Origin: Janibacter limosus
GTDB lineage: Bacteria; Actinomycetota; Actinomycetes; Actinomycetales; Dermatophilaceae
Reading direction: 5' to 3'
Assembly (NCBI RefSeq): GCF_004295485.1
Contig: NZ_CP036164.1
Coordinates: 2,170,001-2,234,000, forward strand
Length of the DNA stretch: 64,000 nt
Shown here one piece after another: positions 17,658 through 26,381 of the stretch. The notes beneath the pieces were generated by a model, which was not told the origin of the DNA, did no database searches, and saw only the letters and a list, made by a program, of their open reading frames with translations. A program made the translations under genes and the position numbers. Numbering within the stretch: position 1 is the stretch's first letter; every line of letters begins with the position of its first letter.

Positions 17658-19096
17658 CTGGTCATGCGGATGTGGCCGTCGATGCGGGTCAGATCGTAGG
17701 TGTGCTGCTCGACGCTGGTGTCCCGGCCCTTGGGCCGGTAGGTGAGGGTCACGGCGACCTCGCCGGACGCCTCGGCCACGCTGATGTCGCTCGTCGTGAC
17801 CGAGTCGATGTCGCTCCAGAAGTCGTCATAACCCGCCCGGTTGGTCTGCCGCTCAGGTGCGAGCATCGCCCAGGCGGCGTCACGGTCGGATGTGACCGTC
17901 GAGAAGTAGTCCTCGACGAAGCGGCGCCCCTCGGCCTCGGTGATGGCGTCCTCGGACGTCGTGCCGGACGTCGTGCTGGACGTCGTGTCGGACGAGGTCG
18001 TCGAGGTCCCGCTCGTCGTCGTGCTGGTCGTCGTGGTCTCGGTGGTCCGGTCGGTGCCCGAGGCCCCCGTCGAGCCGTCAGAGCCGGCACCCCTGGACAT
18101 GGCGAAGGCGATGCCCGCCACGAGCAGCGCGACCAGGCCGGCCACGAGGAGCACCCACAACCACCCGCCTCCCCGTCGCGGCGCCCCTTGCGCCGCCAGG
18201 GGATCCGGGTGGTGCTGGGCGGGAGCCGCGGCAGGCGCGGCCGCCGGCATCACGTGCGTGGCGGTGGCAGGAGCCCCACCCGTCCCTCCGGCAGCGATGC
18301 TCTCCAGCCGTCGCAAGGCCTGGGCCATCGAGCCACGACGGGTGGCGTCACGCGAGAGCATGTCCGCCAGCACGGGCTCGAGCTGACCGGCGCGGTCGGG
18401 CCGTCGTGGCGGGTGCGCGGCGATGCTGCGCAATGTCGCCAGTGCGTTGCCCTGGCTCGGGTAGGCGTCCTTGCCCTCGACCGCGAAGTAGATCGTGGCT
18501 CCGAGCGCCCAGACGTCTGCGGCCTCGCCGTGGTCGTCGCCGACGGCGACCTCCGGTGCCATGTAGCTCGGGGTGCCCGTCACGAGACCCGTCTGGGTCA
18601 GCTGGTCATCGGTCCCGGAGCGCGCGATGCCGAAGTCACCCAGCTTGGGCCGGCCGCCGCCGATGAGGACGTTGGCGGGCTTGACATCGCGGTGCACGAT
18701 CCCGGCCTTGTGTGCCGCTGCCAGGGCACCGGCGAGCTGCGCGCCCAGGTCGGCAGCCCCCCTCGGAGTCATCGGTCCGCGCTCGCGGATCACGGAGGCC
18801 AGGGTGGGGCCGGCCACGTACTCCATGACCAGCCACGGAGTGCCCTCGTGCTCGGTGACGTCGTAGACGGCGACCACGTTGGGGTGGTTGAGCGCGGCCG
18901 CAGCCCGGGCCTCACGCATGGCGCGACGGGTCTCCCCTTCGCTCTCCCCGGGGAAGTCACCGATCTGCTTCACGGCGACCTGGCGACCCAGCACCGTGTC
19001 GCGGGCCAGCCAGACGATGCCCATCCCCCCACGCCCGATCGGCCGCACGGTCTCGTAGCGGTCGCCGATCAGCCCGGGTGTGGTGTCGTCAGTCAT
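17654..19096 (-). CDS. Transmembrane Ser/Thr protein kinase (PknB-like catalytic domain)
   Basis: A 480-residue Hanks-type kinase. The catalytic domain (about 12-265) has GRGGMGIVW, the lysine in VAVKQI, HRDVKPANVL, DFGIAR and APEVA, so it should be active. One transmembrane helix (about 310-330, WLWVLLVAGLVALLVAGIAF) leads to a Thr/Ser-rich spacer of about 45 residues and a C-terminal extracellular domain of about 100 residues with a SnoaL/Mce-associated look (VEDYFSTVTSDRDAAWAML). There are no PASTA repeats, so a peptidoglycan sensor role is less likely. On the minus strand TACGCT lies 9 nt before the ATG. Confidence 0.88.
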   Translation of the reverse strand: MTDDTTPGLIGDRYETVRPIGRGGMGIVWLARDTVLGRQVAVKQIGDFPGESEGETRRAMREARAAAALNHPNVVAVYDVTEHEGTPWLVMEYVAGPTLASVIRERGPMTPRGAADLGAQLAGALAAAHKAGIVHRDVKPANVLIGGGRPKLGDFGIARSGTDDQLTQTGLVTGTPSYMAPEVAVGDDHGEAADVWALGATIYFAVEGKDAYPSQGNALATLRSIAAHPPRRPDRAGQLEPVLADMLSRDATRRGSMAQALRRLESIAAGGTGGAPATATHVMPAAAPAAAPAQHHPDPLAAQGAPRRGGGWLWVLLVAGLVALLVAGIAFAMSRGAGSDGSTGASGTDRTTETTTTSTTTSGTSTTSSDTTSSTTSGTTSEDAITEAEGRRFVEDYFSTVTSDRDAAWAMLAPERQTNRAGYDDFWSDIDSVTTSDISVAEASGEVAVTLTYRPKGRDTSVEQHTYDLTRIDGHIRMTR

Positions 19097-19196
19097 GTCC
19101 CGGCCAGCGTAGATGCTCGGTCCGTGAGCGGCACGTAGACTCCACCGCGCGGGCGATCGCCCGCTCCAGTCGCCACATCATGCAGGGGGATCCACC

Positions 19197-19808
19197 ATGT
19201 CGTACCCAGCTCCGCCACCGCCTGGCGGTGCCGGCAACCCCAATCCGTACGCGGGGGCGCCGTATGGCTCAGGGGCGCCGTATGGCTCAGGGGCGCCGTA
19301 TGGCTCAGGGGCGCCGTATGGCTCAGGGGGGCCGGTGGGCGTGCCGCCCAAGAAGGACAACACCCTCTGGTGGATCCTCGGCATCATCGCCGGCGTCGTG
19401 CTGCTCTGCTGCTGCGCCGGCGCCGGCGCGGTGGTCTGGGGCGCCAACCAGGCCGACGACTCGTACTCCGACTTCAGCTCCTCGATCAATGCCTCCGAGA
19501 GCGCCGATGCTGCCAGTGGGCTCGCGGTCAGCGAGGGCGGCTCCGTGGTCGTCGACGGCGCCTCGGTCCAGTCCGGCTGGAGCGTCACCTCCGATGACAT
19601 CAGCGGCCTGACGGTGCGCAACGACAGCGGGACGAGTGACTCCTTCTACCTGACCTTCTACTTCATGAAGGACGGCAACGTCATCGACGACGTCAGCTGC
19701 ACCACGACCTACCTCGATGCGGGAGCGACGGACTACTCGCCCACCTGCATCGGTGCGGTCTACGACGTCTCCGACGCCGACGAGATCCGCGTCCGCGAGG
19801 GCTACTGA
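19197..19808 (+). CDS. Membrane-anchored protein with PYGSGA repeat and Asp/Ser-rich extracytoplasmic domain
   Basis: A 203-residue protein. Residues 1-60 are Pro/Gly-rich and contain four copies of GAPYGS from an 18-bp tandem repeat (about 19255-19330). One helix follows (WWILGIIAGVVLLCCCAGAGAVVWG, quoted here as WWILGIIAGVVLLCC), then an acidic domain with two Cys pairs (SCTTTYL and SPTC) likely outside the cell. It resembles FxLD/DUF4352-type immunoglobulin-like secreted domains. TAGACT about 57 nt upstream is a candidate -10. It diverges from the kinase gene across 100 bp. Confidence 0.6.
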   Translation: MSYPAPPPPGGAGNPNPYAGAPYGSGAPYGSGAPYGSGAPYGSGGPVGVPPKKDNTLWWILGIIAGVVLLCCCAGAGAVVWGANQADDSYSDFSSSINASESADAASGLAVSEGGSVVVDGASVQSGWSVTSDDISGLTVRNDSGTSDSFYLTFYFMKDGNVIDDVSCTTTYLDAGATDYSPTCIGAVYDVSDADEIRVREGY

Positions 19809-19819
19809 CCCAGCACGCA

Positions 19820-19862
19820 CGACGAGCGCCGCCGGCCCCTCGGGGTCCGGCGGCGCTCGTCG
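19820..19862. terminator. Bidirectional terminator hairpin
   Basis: A perfect 16-bp stem: CGACGAGCGCCGCCGG (19820-19835) pairs with 19847-19862. It lies between the convergent membrane-protein gene and meaB, just after the stop at 19808. There is no U-tract, as is common in high-GC actinobacteria. Confidence 0.75.
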
Positions 19863-19873
19863 TCGTCACCCCG

Positions 19874-20836
19874 TCAGACGCCGAGGGTGGTGAGCAGCTC
19901 CTCCGCCGCGGCGTAGGGGTCGCTCGCCCCGTCGACGACCTGTGCCGCGAGGGTCTGCAGAGTCCCGCCCGAGCCGAGATCGCCCATGCGGGCACGCAGC
20001 CGGGCGATGACCAGCGCCGTGATCTCGTCGCGCGCTCGAGCCGTACGGCGTTGCCGCAGCACGCCGCTCGTGGCGAGCCAGTCCAGGTGCCGAGCGATGG
20101 CATCGACGACCTCGTCGACGCCGGTGCCGTCGAGGGCCGCGGCCTTGACGACGGGGCGGCGCCAACCGCCCGGCGTCAGCCCCTCACCGAGCTGGATCAT
20201 GTGCCGCAGGTCGCGGACGGTCGAGTCGGCGCCCTCGCGGTCGGCCTTGTTGACGACGAAGACGTCCCCGATCTCGAGGATCCCCGCCTTGGCCGCCTGG
20301 ATGCCGTCGCCCATCCCGGGAGCGAGCAGCACGAGCGTCGTGTCGGCCGCGCCGGCGATCTCGACCTCGGACTGCCCGACGCCGACGGTCTCGACGAGGA
20401 TCGTGTCGAAGCCGGCCGCGTCGAGCACCCGGATCGCCTGCGGCGTCGCCACGGACAGCCCACCGAGGTGTCCGCGGCTGGCGAGCGAGCGGATGTAGAC
20501 GCCGGGGTCGCTCGCGGACTCGTTCATCCGGATGCGGTCCCCGAGGAGGGCACCGCCGGAGAAGGGGGATGACGGGTCGACCGCGAGGACGGCCACCCGC
20601 TGGTCCTGCTCGCGCAGTGCGCGCACGAGGGCATTGGTCGTCGTGGACTTGCCGACCCCGGGCGCCCCGGTGAGGCCGACGACGTGCGCTCCACCGGTGT
20701 GCGGCGCGAGGGCCGCCATCGCCTCCGGGAGCGCGGGGTGCTGGTCGTCGACGAGGGAGATCAGTCGCCCGACAGCGCGGGACGTCCCCGCCCTGGCTTC
20801 AGCGACCAGGGCGGGGACGTCGACGGTGCGGATCAA
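19874..20836 (-). CDS. meaB: MeaB-type G3E GTPase, chaperone of B12-dependent acyl-CoA mutases
   Basis: A 320-residue P-loop GTPase with Walker A GAPGVGKST, VDPSSPFSGGALLGDRIRM, VETVGVGQSE and NKAD, all typical of MeaB/ArgK. MeaB proofreads adenosylcobalamin loading and protects methylmalonyl-CoA (and probably ethylmalonyl-CoA) mutase. The start is placed at a TTG (20836), two bases after the thiolase stop; no ATG or GTG fits the family length without overlapping the thiolase gene. It is the second gene after thiolase, and the mutase lies at 32.0-34.1 kb. Confidence 0.88.
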   Translation of the reverse strand: MIRTVDVPALVAEARAGTSRAVGRLISLVDDQHPALPEAMAALAPHTGGAHVVGLTGAPGVGKSTTTNALVRALREQDQRVAVLAVDPSSPFSGGALLGDRIRMNESASDPGVYIRSLASRGHLGGLSVATPQAIRVLDAAGFDTILVETVGVGQSEVEIAGAADTTLVLLAPGMGDGIQAAKAGILEIGDVFVVNKADREGADSTVRDLRHMIQLGEGLTPGGWRRPVVKAAALDGTGVDEVVDAIARHLDWLATSGVLRQRRTARARDEITALVIARLRARMGDLGSGGTLQTLAAQVVDGASDPYAAAEELLTTLGV

Positions 20837-20838
20837 GC

Positions 20839-22038
20839 TCAGGCGCTCGGCACGCGGATGATCAGGGCGTCGCCCTGACCGCCACCGCCGCACAGGGCGG
20901 CCGCGCCGACGCCGCCACCGCGACGCTTGAGCTCGTGCGCGAGGGCGAGGGTGATGCGGGCGCCCGACATGCCGAGCGGGTGTCCCATCGCGATCGCGCC
21001 ACCGTTGGGGTTGACCTGCTCGTCGGACAGACCGAGCTGCTTGGCCGAGGACAGGCCGACAGCGGCGAAGGCCTCGTTGATCTCGACGACGTCGAGGTCG
21101 GACACGGAGATGCCCTCCTTCTTGACGGCCGCCTCGATGGCGTTGGCCGGCTGGGCCTGCAGGGTCGAGTCCGGGCCGGCGACGACGCCGTGGGCGCCGA
21201 TCTCGGCGAGCCAGGTCAGACCGAGCTCCTGCGCCTTGGTCTTGCTCATCACGACGACCGCGGCAGCACCGTCGGAGATCTGCGAGGCAGAGCCGGCGGT
21301 GATGGTGCCGTCCTTGGCGAAGGCGGGACGCAGCTTGCCCAGCGACTCGGCCGTGGTGTCGGCACGCACGCCCTCGTCCGTGGCGAAGACGATCGGGTCG
21401 CCCTTGCGCTGCGGGATCTCGACCGGGACGACCTCGTCGGCGAACTTGCCGTCGGCCCAGGCCTTGGCGGCCTTCTGGTGGCTCGCGGCGGCGAAGGCGT
21501 CCTGCTCCTCGCGCGTGAACTCGGAGTTCTCGGCGTTCTTGCTCTCGGTCAGCGAGCCCATCGCTTGGTCGGTGATGATGTCGTAGAGGCCGTCGTGGGC
21601 CATCGAGTCCTTGAGCTTGGTGTCGCCGTACTTGATGCCCTCGCGGCTCTTGGGGAGCAGGTGGGGGGCGTTGGTCATCGACTCCTGGCCACCGGCGACG
21701 ACGACGTCGAACTCACCGGCGCGGATCAGCTGGTCGGCCAGGGCGATCGCGTCGATGCCCGAGAGGCAGACCTTGTTGACGGTCAGCGCCGGCACGTCCT
21801 TGGGGATGCCGCCCTTGATCGCGGCCTGGCGGGCGGGGATCTGGCCCTCACCCGCGGTGAGCACCTGACCCATGATCACGTAGTCGACGTCCTCGCCGTT
21901 GACGCCGGCCTTCTCCAGGGCGCCCTTGATGGCGATGCCGCCGAGGTCGGATCCGGAAAAGCCCTTGAGGGAGCCGCTCATGCGGCCCATCGGGGTGCGG
22001 GCGCCGGCGACGATGACGGACACGGGACGGTCAGACAT
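20839..22038 (-). CDS. Acetyl-CoA C-acetyltransferase (thiolase)
   Basis: A 399-residue biosynthetic-type thiolase that condenses two acetyl-CoA to acetoacetyl-CoA. The nucleophilic Cys is in [12 protein letters not shown] (about residue 91), and the second active-site set is [17 protein letters not shown] and CGGGGQGDA. This is the entry reaction of the ethylmalonyl-CoA pathway and of PHB synthesis. The ATG has GGAGGA 9 nt upstream. TAGGGT on the minus strand at 22108-22103 is a candidate -10 with a leader of about 65 nt. It is co-transcribed with meaB. Confidence 0.92.
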   Translation of the reverse strand: MSDRPVSVIVAGARTPMGRMSGSLKGFSGSDLGGIAIKGALEKAGVNGEDVDYVIMGQVLTAGEGQIPARQAAIKGGIPKDVPALTVNKVCLSGIDAIALADQLIRAGEFDVVVAGGQESMTNAPHLLPKSREGIKYGDTKLKDSMAHDGLYDIITDQAMGSLTESKNAENSEFTREEQDAFAAASHQKAAKAWADGKFADEVVPVEIPQRKGDPIVFATDEGVRADTTAESLGKLRPAFAKDGTITAGSASQISDGAAAVVVMSKTKAQELGLTWLAEIGAHGVVAGPDSTLQAQPANAIEAAVKKEGISVSDLDVVEINEAFAAVGLSSAKQLGLSDEQVNPNGGAIAMGHPLGMSGARITLALAHELKRRGGGVGAAALCGGGGQGDALIIRVPSA

Positions 22039-22116
22039 GTGGATTCCTCCAACATTCGTGGGGTGCGCGCGCCCGGCAGGACGTCGCGGCTCTTGTGTCT
22101 CACCCTAGCGACGAGG

Positions 22117-22144
22117 ACGAAGGGAGGGCAGTGCCTCCCTTCGT
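22117..22144. repeat. Inverted pair of the CGAAGGG motif
   Basis: ACGAAGGGAGG (22117-22127) and CCTCCCTTCGT (22134-22144) form an 11-bp stem in the divergent thiolase/epimerase gap, where a terminator is not expected. Confidence 0.7.
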
Positions 22145-22211
22145 GGTGGACACCACAGCGCGGCCCGGCGTGCCGGACCTCGGCCCGGCCGGACCGGGTG
22201 TGCAGGACCAC

Positions 22212-22243
22212 AGGCGAAGGGGGCGCGCGCGCCCCCTTCGCCT
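22212..22243. promoter_or_regulatory. 32-bp perfect palindrome at the mce promoter
   Basis: AGGCGAAGGGGGCGCG and its exact complement meet without a loop. The palindrome ends 3 bp before TAGGCT (22247-22252), the candidate -10 of mce, so it occupies the -35 region. It is built from two inverted CGAAGGGGG motifs. Whether it is an operator or only a repeat cannot be decided. Confidence 0.55.
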
Positions 22244-22258
22244 CTCTAGGCTGCCGCC

Positions 22259-22690
22259 ATGACTGATCTCTTCACTGCCATCGACCACGTGGGCGTGGCC
22301 GTCCCCGACCTCGACGAGGCGATCGCCTTCTACCGCGACGTCTACGGCATGGAACTCGCCCACGAGGAGACCAACGAGGAGCAGGGCGTGCGCGAGGCGA
22401 TGATGCGCGTCGGCGACTCCGGCTCCTGCATCCAGCTGCTCGCCCCGCTCTCCCCCGAGTCGACGATCGCGAAGTTCCTCGACCGCAGCGGGCAGGGCAT
22501 GCAGCAGCTCGCCTACCGGGTCGAGGACATCGACGCCGTCTGCGCGACTCTGCGCGAGCGCGGCCTGCGGCTGCTCTACGACACCCCCAAGCGGGGCACG
22601 AGCAACTCCCGGGTCAACTTCATCCACCCCAAGGACGCCCGCGGCATCCTCGTGGAGCTCGTCGAGCCCGCTGCGGACGCCGGGCACTGA
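22259..22690 (+). CDS. mce: Methylmalonyl-CoA (ethylmalonyl-CoA) epimerase
   Basis: A 143-residue vicinal-oxygen-chelate protein with two glyoxalase-type halves: DHVGVAVPDLDEAIAFYRDV at the start, a central IQLLAPLSPES, and VNFIHPKDARGILVELVEP at the end, giving the His/Glu metal ligands of the family. It interconverts (2R)- and (2S)-methylmalonyl-CoA, and in the ethylmalonyl-CoA pathway also ethylmalonyl-CoA. TAGGCT lies 6 nt before the ATG (leaderless pattern). The gene is directly upstream of ccr on the same strand. Confidence 0.93.
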   Translation: MTDLFTAIDHVGVAVPDLDEAIAFYRDVYGMELAHEETNEEQGVREAMMRVGDSGSCIQLLAPLSPESTIAKFLDRSGQGMQQLAYRVEDIDAVCATLRERGLRLLYDTPKRGTSNSRVNFIHPKDARGILVELVEPAADAGH

Positions 22691-22746
22691 CCCCTTCGCC
22701 CGGCGCCGAGGTGTTGCCGGGCACCACGATCTCGCGTGTGAACTGA

Positions 22747-22787
22747 GTCATGACACCGCTCACCTCGGCGTCATGACGACCTAGGTT
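22747..22787 (+). promoter_or_regulatory. ccr promoter with two GTCATGAC palindromes
   Basis: GTCATGAC occurs at 22747-22754 and 22770-22777, each self-complementary, with centres 23 bp apart. TAGGTT at 22782-22787 is a good -10, followed by TTGCACGCAA. The second palindrome falls in the promoter spacer and the first near the -35 region, the layout expected of an operator pair. The leader to the ccr ATG is about 50 nt with AGGCCGAGGAG. Confidence 0.55.
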
Positions 22788-22843
22788 GCACGCAACGCAC
22801 GCCCCTGACCCTTCCCCCCACGAGGCCGAGGAGCCCACTTCAC

Positions 22844-24190
22844 ATGGCAATCGACCAGATCCGCGACGCGATCCTCTCCGGTGACCGCAGCGAAGAGACC
22901 TACACCAACCTGCCCCTGCCGGACACCTACCGCGCGACCACCGTCCACAAGGACGAGGTCGAGATGTTCAAGGGTCTGGCCAGCCGCGACAAGGACCCGC
23001 GCAAGTCCCTGCACCTGGACGACGTGCCGATCCCGGAGCTCGCCCCCGACGAGGCGCTCGTCGCCGTCATGGCCAGCGCGATCAACTTCAACACCGTGTG
23101 GACCTCGATCTTCGAGCCCGTCTCCACCTTCGGCTTCCTCGAGCGGTACGGCAAGCTGAACAAGTACTCCAAGCGCCACGACCTGCCGTACCACATCGTC
23201 GGCTCCGACCTCTCCGGCGTCGTCCTGCGCACCGGTGAGCACGTGTCGAAGTGGAAGCCGGGCACCGAGGTCGTCGCCCACTGCCTGTCCGTCGAGCTCG
23301 AGGACGCTGACGGCCACGACGACACGATGATGGACCCGCAGCAGCGCATCTGGGGCTTCGAGACCAACTTCGGCGGCCTCGCCGAGCTGGCCATCGTCAA
23401 GGCCAACCAGCTGATGCCCAAGCCGGACCACCTCACCTGGGAGGAGTCCGCCTCCCCCGGTCTGGTCAACTCCACCGCCTACCGTCAGCTGATCTCCAAG
23501 AACGGTGGCGCCCTCAAGCTCGGCGACCGCGTCCTGATCTGGGGCGCCTCCGGCGGTCTGGGCTCCTACGCCGTCCAGATGGCCCTCGCTGCCGGCGCCA
23601 CCCCGGTCTGCGTCGTCTCCTCCCCCGAGAAGGCCGAGATCTGCCGCGCCATGGGCGCCGAGCTGATCATCGACCGCCGTGCGGAGGACTACAAGTTCTG
23701 GAACGAGGACAACACCGAGCAGAACCCCAAGGAGTGGAAGCGCCTGGGCAAGAAGATCCGTGAGCTCACCGGCGGCCACGACGTCGACATGGTCTTCGAG
23801 CACCCGGGTCGCGAGACCTTCGGCGCCTCGGTCTACGTCACCCGCAAGGGCGGCAAGATCGTCACCTGCGCGTCGACCTCGGGCTACATGCACGAGTACG
23901 ACAACCGCTACCTGTGGATGAACCTCAAGCGGATCATCTCCAGCCACTTCGCCAACTACCGCGAGTCGTGGGAGGCCAACGAGCTGATCAACCGCGGCCT
24001 CGTGCACCCGACCCTGAGCCGCACCTACAAGCTCGAGGAGGTCGGCCAGGCCACTCTCGACGTGCACCACAACAAGCACCAGGGCAAGGTCGGCGTGCTC
24101 ACCCTCGCCCCCGAGGCCGGCCTGGGCGTCACCAACCCGGAGAAGCGCGCGAAGTTCGAGAAGCAGATCAACCGCTTCCGCGACAACTGA
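22844..24190 (+). CDS. ccr: Crotonyl-CoA carboxylase/reductase
   Basis: A 448-residue medium-chain dehydrogenase/reductase that reduces crotonyl-CoA with NADPH and fixes CO2 to give ethylmalonyl-CoA, the committed step of the ethylmalonyl-CoA pathway. The nucleotide loop is ASGGLGSYAVQ. The residues known to hold CO2 in the Kitasatospora enzyme have counterparts here: Asn81 in AINFNTVW, Phe172-Glu173 in WGFETNFGG, and His368 in IISSHFANY, which separates it from plain enoyl-CoA reductases. The ATG follows a GAGG-type site, and the promoter carries paired palindromes. Confidence 0.95.
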   Translation: MAIDQIRDAILSGDRSEETYTNLPLPDTYRATTVHKDEVEMFKGLASRDKDPRKSLHLDDVPIPELAPDEALVAVMASAINFNTVWTSIFEPVSTFGFLERYGKLNKYSKRHDLPYHIVGSDLSGVVLRTGEHVSKWKPGTEVVAHCLSVELEDADGHDDTMMDPQQRIWGFETNFGGLAELAIVKANQLMPKPDHLTWEESASPGLVNSTAYRQLISKNGGALKLGDRVLIWGASGGLGSYAVQMALAAGATPVCVVSSPEKAEICRAMGAELIIDRRAEDYKFWNEDNTEQNPKEWKRLGKKIRELTGGHDVDMVFEHPGRETFGASVYVTRKGGKIVTCASTSGYMHEYDNRYLWMNLKRIISSHFANYRESWEANELINRGLVHPTLSRTYKLEEVGQATLDVHHNKHQGKVGVLTLAPEAGLGVTNPEKRAKFEKQINRFRDN

Positions 24191-24205
24191 TCACCGCCTG
24201 ATCCG

Positions 24206-24249
24206 ACGAAGGGGGGTCCCGCCGGCTCGAGCCGGTGGGGCCCCTTCGT
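24206..24249. terminator. ccr terminator hairpin with CGAAGGGG base
   Basis: ACGAAGGGG at the left and CCCCTTCGT at the right close a stem that also contains CCGGCT/AGCCGG. It begins 16 nt after the ccr stop. Confidence 0.75.
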
Positions 24250-24264
24250 CATGTCACCTCCGGT

Positions 24265-24362
24265 CGAAGGGGGGTGGCTGCGCCCGCCGAAGTCCTTCGT
24301 TCGCTGGTCGCTCCCGTTGTCGTTCCCGACTTCGGCTTGATGTGCGCAGCCATCCCCCTTCG
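24265..24362. repeat. 98-bp inverted-repeat element between ccr and the ABC exporter
   Basis: The outer arms 24265-24283 (CGAAGGGGGGTGGCTGCGC) and 24344-24362 pair at 18 of 19 positions. The inner arms GCCGAAGTC (24286-24294) and GACTTCGGC (24328-24336) pair perfectly. It sits between convergent genes, right after another hairpin; no ORF. Confidence 0.75.
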
Positions 24363-24389
24363 CCCTTCGTCGCGACGGGGTCAAGGGGG

Positions 24390-26381
24390 TCAGGCCAGGC
24401 TGACCGAGGTGTCCAGCTCGTTGACGGCCGCGGTGAACTGGCTGCGGTAGAGCCGCGCATACGCGCCGTCAGCCGCGAGCAGCCCCTCGTGCGTGCCCTG
24501 CTCGGCGATGTGCCCGTCCTCCATGACGACGATCAGGTCCGCGTCGCGGATCGTCGAGAGCCGGTGGGCGATGACGAAGCTCGTCCGGTCGCCGCGCAGC
24601 GCCGCCATCGCCTGCTGCACGAGGCGCTCGGTGCGGGTGTCCACCGAGCTGGTCGCCTCGTCGAGGATGAGCAGGCTGGGGTCGGCGAGGAAGGCGCGGG
24701 CGATCGTGACCAGCTGCTTCTCGCCGGCGGAGATGTTGCCCCCTTCGTCGTCGAGGTGGGTGTCGTACCCGCGTGGGAGCGAGTGGACGAAGCGGTCGAC
24801 GTAGGTCGCCTCCGCCGCCGCCCGCACCTGCTCCGGGGTGGCACCGGGACGCCCGTAGGCGATGTTGTCGCCGATGGTCCCCGCGAAGAGCCAGGTGTCC
24901 TGCAGGACCATGCCCGTGCGCGAGCGAAGGTCCGCCCGGGACATCTGCGTGATGTCGATGCCGTCGATCGTGATCCGGCCCGAGTCCAGCTCGTAGAAGC
25001 GCATGATCAGGTTGACCAGGGTGGTCTTGCCGGCGCCGGTCGGACCGACGATGGCGACCATCTGCCCCGGCTCGACGACGAGGTTGAGTCCTTCGATGAG
25101 CGGACGGGCGGGGTCGTAGCGGAAGGAGACGTCCTCGAAGACGACCCGCCCGTGACCCTCGCCGGTGCCCGCGGGACCAGTCGGGTCGGCCACCTGCTCG
25201 GGGGCGTCGAGCACCTCGAAGACCCGCTCCGCGGAGGCCACGCCTGACTGCATGAGGTTGGCCATCGAGGCGACCTGCGTGAGCGGCTGGGTGAACTGGC
25301 GGGAGTACTGGATGAAGGCCTGGACGTCGCCGAGCGTCATCGTGCCGGACGCCACGCGCAGACCACCGATGACGGCGATGATCACGTAGTTGAGGTTCCC
25401 GACGAACATCATCGCCGGCATGATGATGCCGCTGACGAACTGCGCGCCGAAGCCGGCCGCCCGCAGTTCCTCGTTGCGCTCGGCGAAGGCGGCGTCGACC
25501 TCGGCCTGGCGACCGAAGACCTTGACGAGCGAGTGGCCCGTGTAGGTCTCCTCGATGACCGAGCTGAGCTCACCGGTGGACTTCCACTGCTGGACGAAGT
25601 GCCCCTGGCTGCGCTTGCCGATCGCTGCCGTGAGCGCGATCGAGATCGGGATGCTCACGAGGGCGATGACGGCGAGCAGCGGCGAGATCCAGATCATCAT
25701 CGAGACCATCGCCACGACCGTGATGAGGCTCGTCAGCAGCTGGCTGAGCGTCTGCTGCAGCGACTGCGCGACGTTGTCGATGTCGTTGGTGACCCGGCTG
25801 AGCAGCTCGCCGCGCGGCTGCTGGTCGAAGTAGGGCAGGGGCAGGCGGTGCAGCTTGGCCTCGACCTGGGCGCGCAGGTCGAAGACGACCTGGTTGACCG
25901 CGCCCACGATGACGCGCCCCTGGACCCAGGAGAGGAGCGCTGCGACGACGTAGAGACCGAGGGCCAGCAGCAGGATCCGGCCGATCGTACCGAAGTCCAT
26001 GCCCTGCCCGGGCACGAGGTAGGGCATCGAGGCGATCATGTCGGCCTGCTTGCCCTCGCCCGTCGCGCGCAGCTGCTCGACGACGGTGGGCAGCGGGACA
26101 CCTGCAGGCAGCTTCGAGCCGATCCAGCCGGCGAAGATGTGGTCGGTGGCCCGGGCAAGGATGAGCGGCCCGACCGCACTCATCGCGACGGAGACGATGG
26201 TCAGCACGATCGCGGTCAGCACCCGGGTGCGCTCCGGCCGCAGCCGCGCGACGAGCCGCTTGGCCGAGGGGAGGAAGTTCTTCGACTTCTCCCCCGGCGT
26301 CCCGGCGGACATGGGGCCACGCCGCGGCGGCCCCCTTCGTGCCTGGGCCGCCTTCTCCTCGGCGGTGGGGACCTCGCTCAT
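24390..26381 (-). CDS. ABC exporter subunit with canonical catalytic site
   Basis: A 663-residue half-transporter: a cytoplasmic N-terminus of about 50 residues, a six-helix type-1 exporter membrane domain (about 55-380) with a large loop after helix 1, and an ATPase domain (about 415-655) with Walker A GPTGAGKTT, the non-canonical signature ISAGEKQ, Walker B LLILDEATSS with the catalytic Glu, and the switch IAHRLST. It pairs with the product of the overlapping upstream gene. The pattern fits heterodimeric exporters such as TM287/288 or LmrCD, used for drugs or lipids; the substrate is unknown. The ATG overlaps the partner's stop (ATGA). Confidence 0.9.
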   Translation of the reverse strand: MSEVPTAEEKAAQARRGPPRRGPMSAGTPGEKSKNFLPSAKRLVARLRPERTRVLTAIVLTIVSVAMSAVGPLILARATDHIFAGWIGSKLPAGVPLPTVVEQLRATGEGKQADMIASMPYLVPGQGMDFGTIGRILLLALGLYVVAALLSWVQGRVIVGAVNQVVFDLRAQVEAKLHRLPLPYFDQQPRGELLSRVTNDIDNVAQSLQQTLSQLLTSLITVVAMVSMMIWISPLLAVIALVSIPISIALTAAIGKRSQGHFVQQWKSTGELSSVIEETYTGHSLVKVFGRQAEVDAAFAERNEELRAAGFGAQFVSGIIMPAMMFVGNLNYVIIAVIGGLRVASGTMTLGDVQAFIQYSRQFTQPLTQVASMANLMQSGVASAERVFEVLDAPEQVADPTGPAGTGEGHGRVVFEDVSFRYDPARPLIEGLNLVVEPGQMVAIVGPTGAGKTTLVNLIMRFYELDSGRITIDGIDITQMSRADLRSRTGMVLQDTWLFAGTIGDNIAYGRPGATPEQVRAAAEATYVDRFVHSLPRGYDTHLDDEGGNISAGEKQLVTIARAFLADPSLLILDEATSSVDTRTERLVQQAMAALRGDRTSFVIAHRLSTIRDADLIVVMEDGHIAEQGTHEGLLAADGAYARLYRSQFTAAVNELDTSVSLA

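Noticed and set aside
22100..22250. Terminators between thiolase and mce
   Set aside because: The genes diverge, so hairpins there cannot end either transcript; listed instead as repeats or regulatory DNA.
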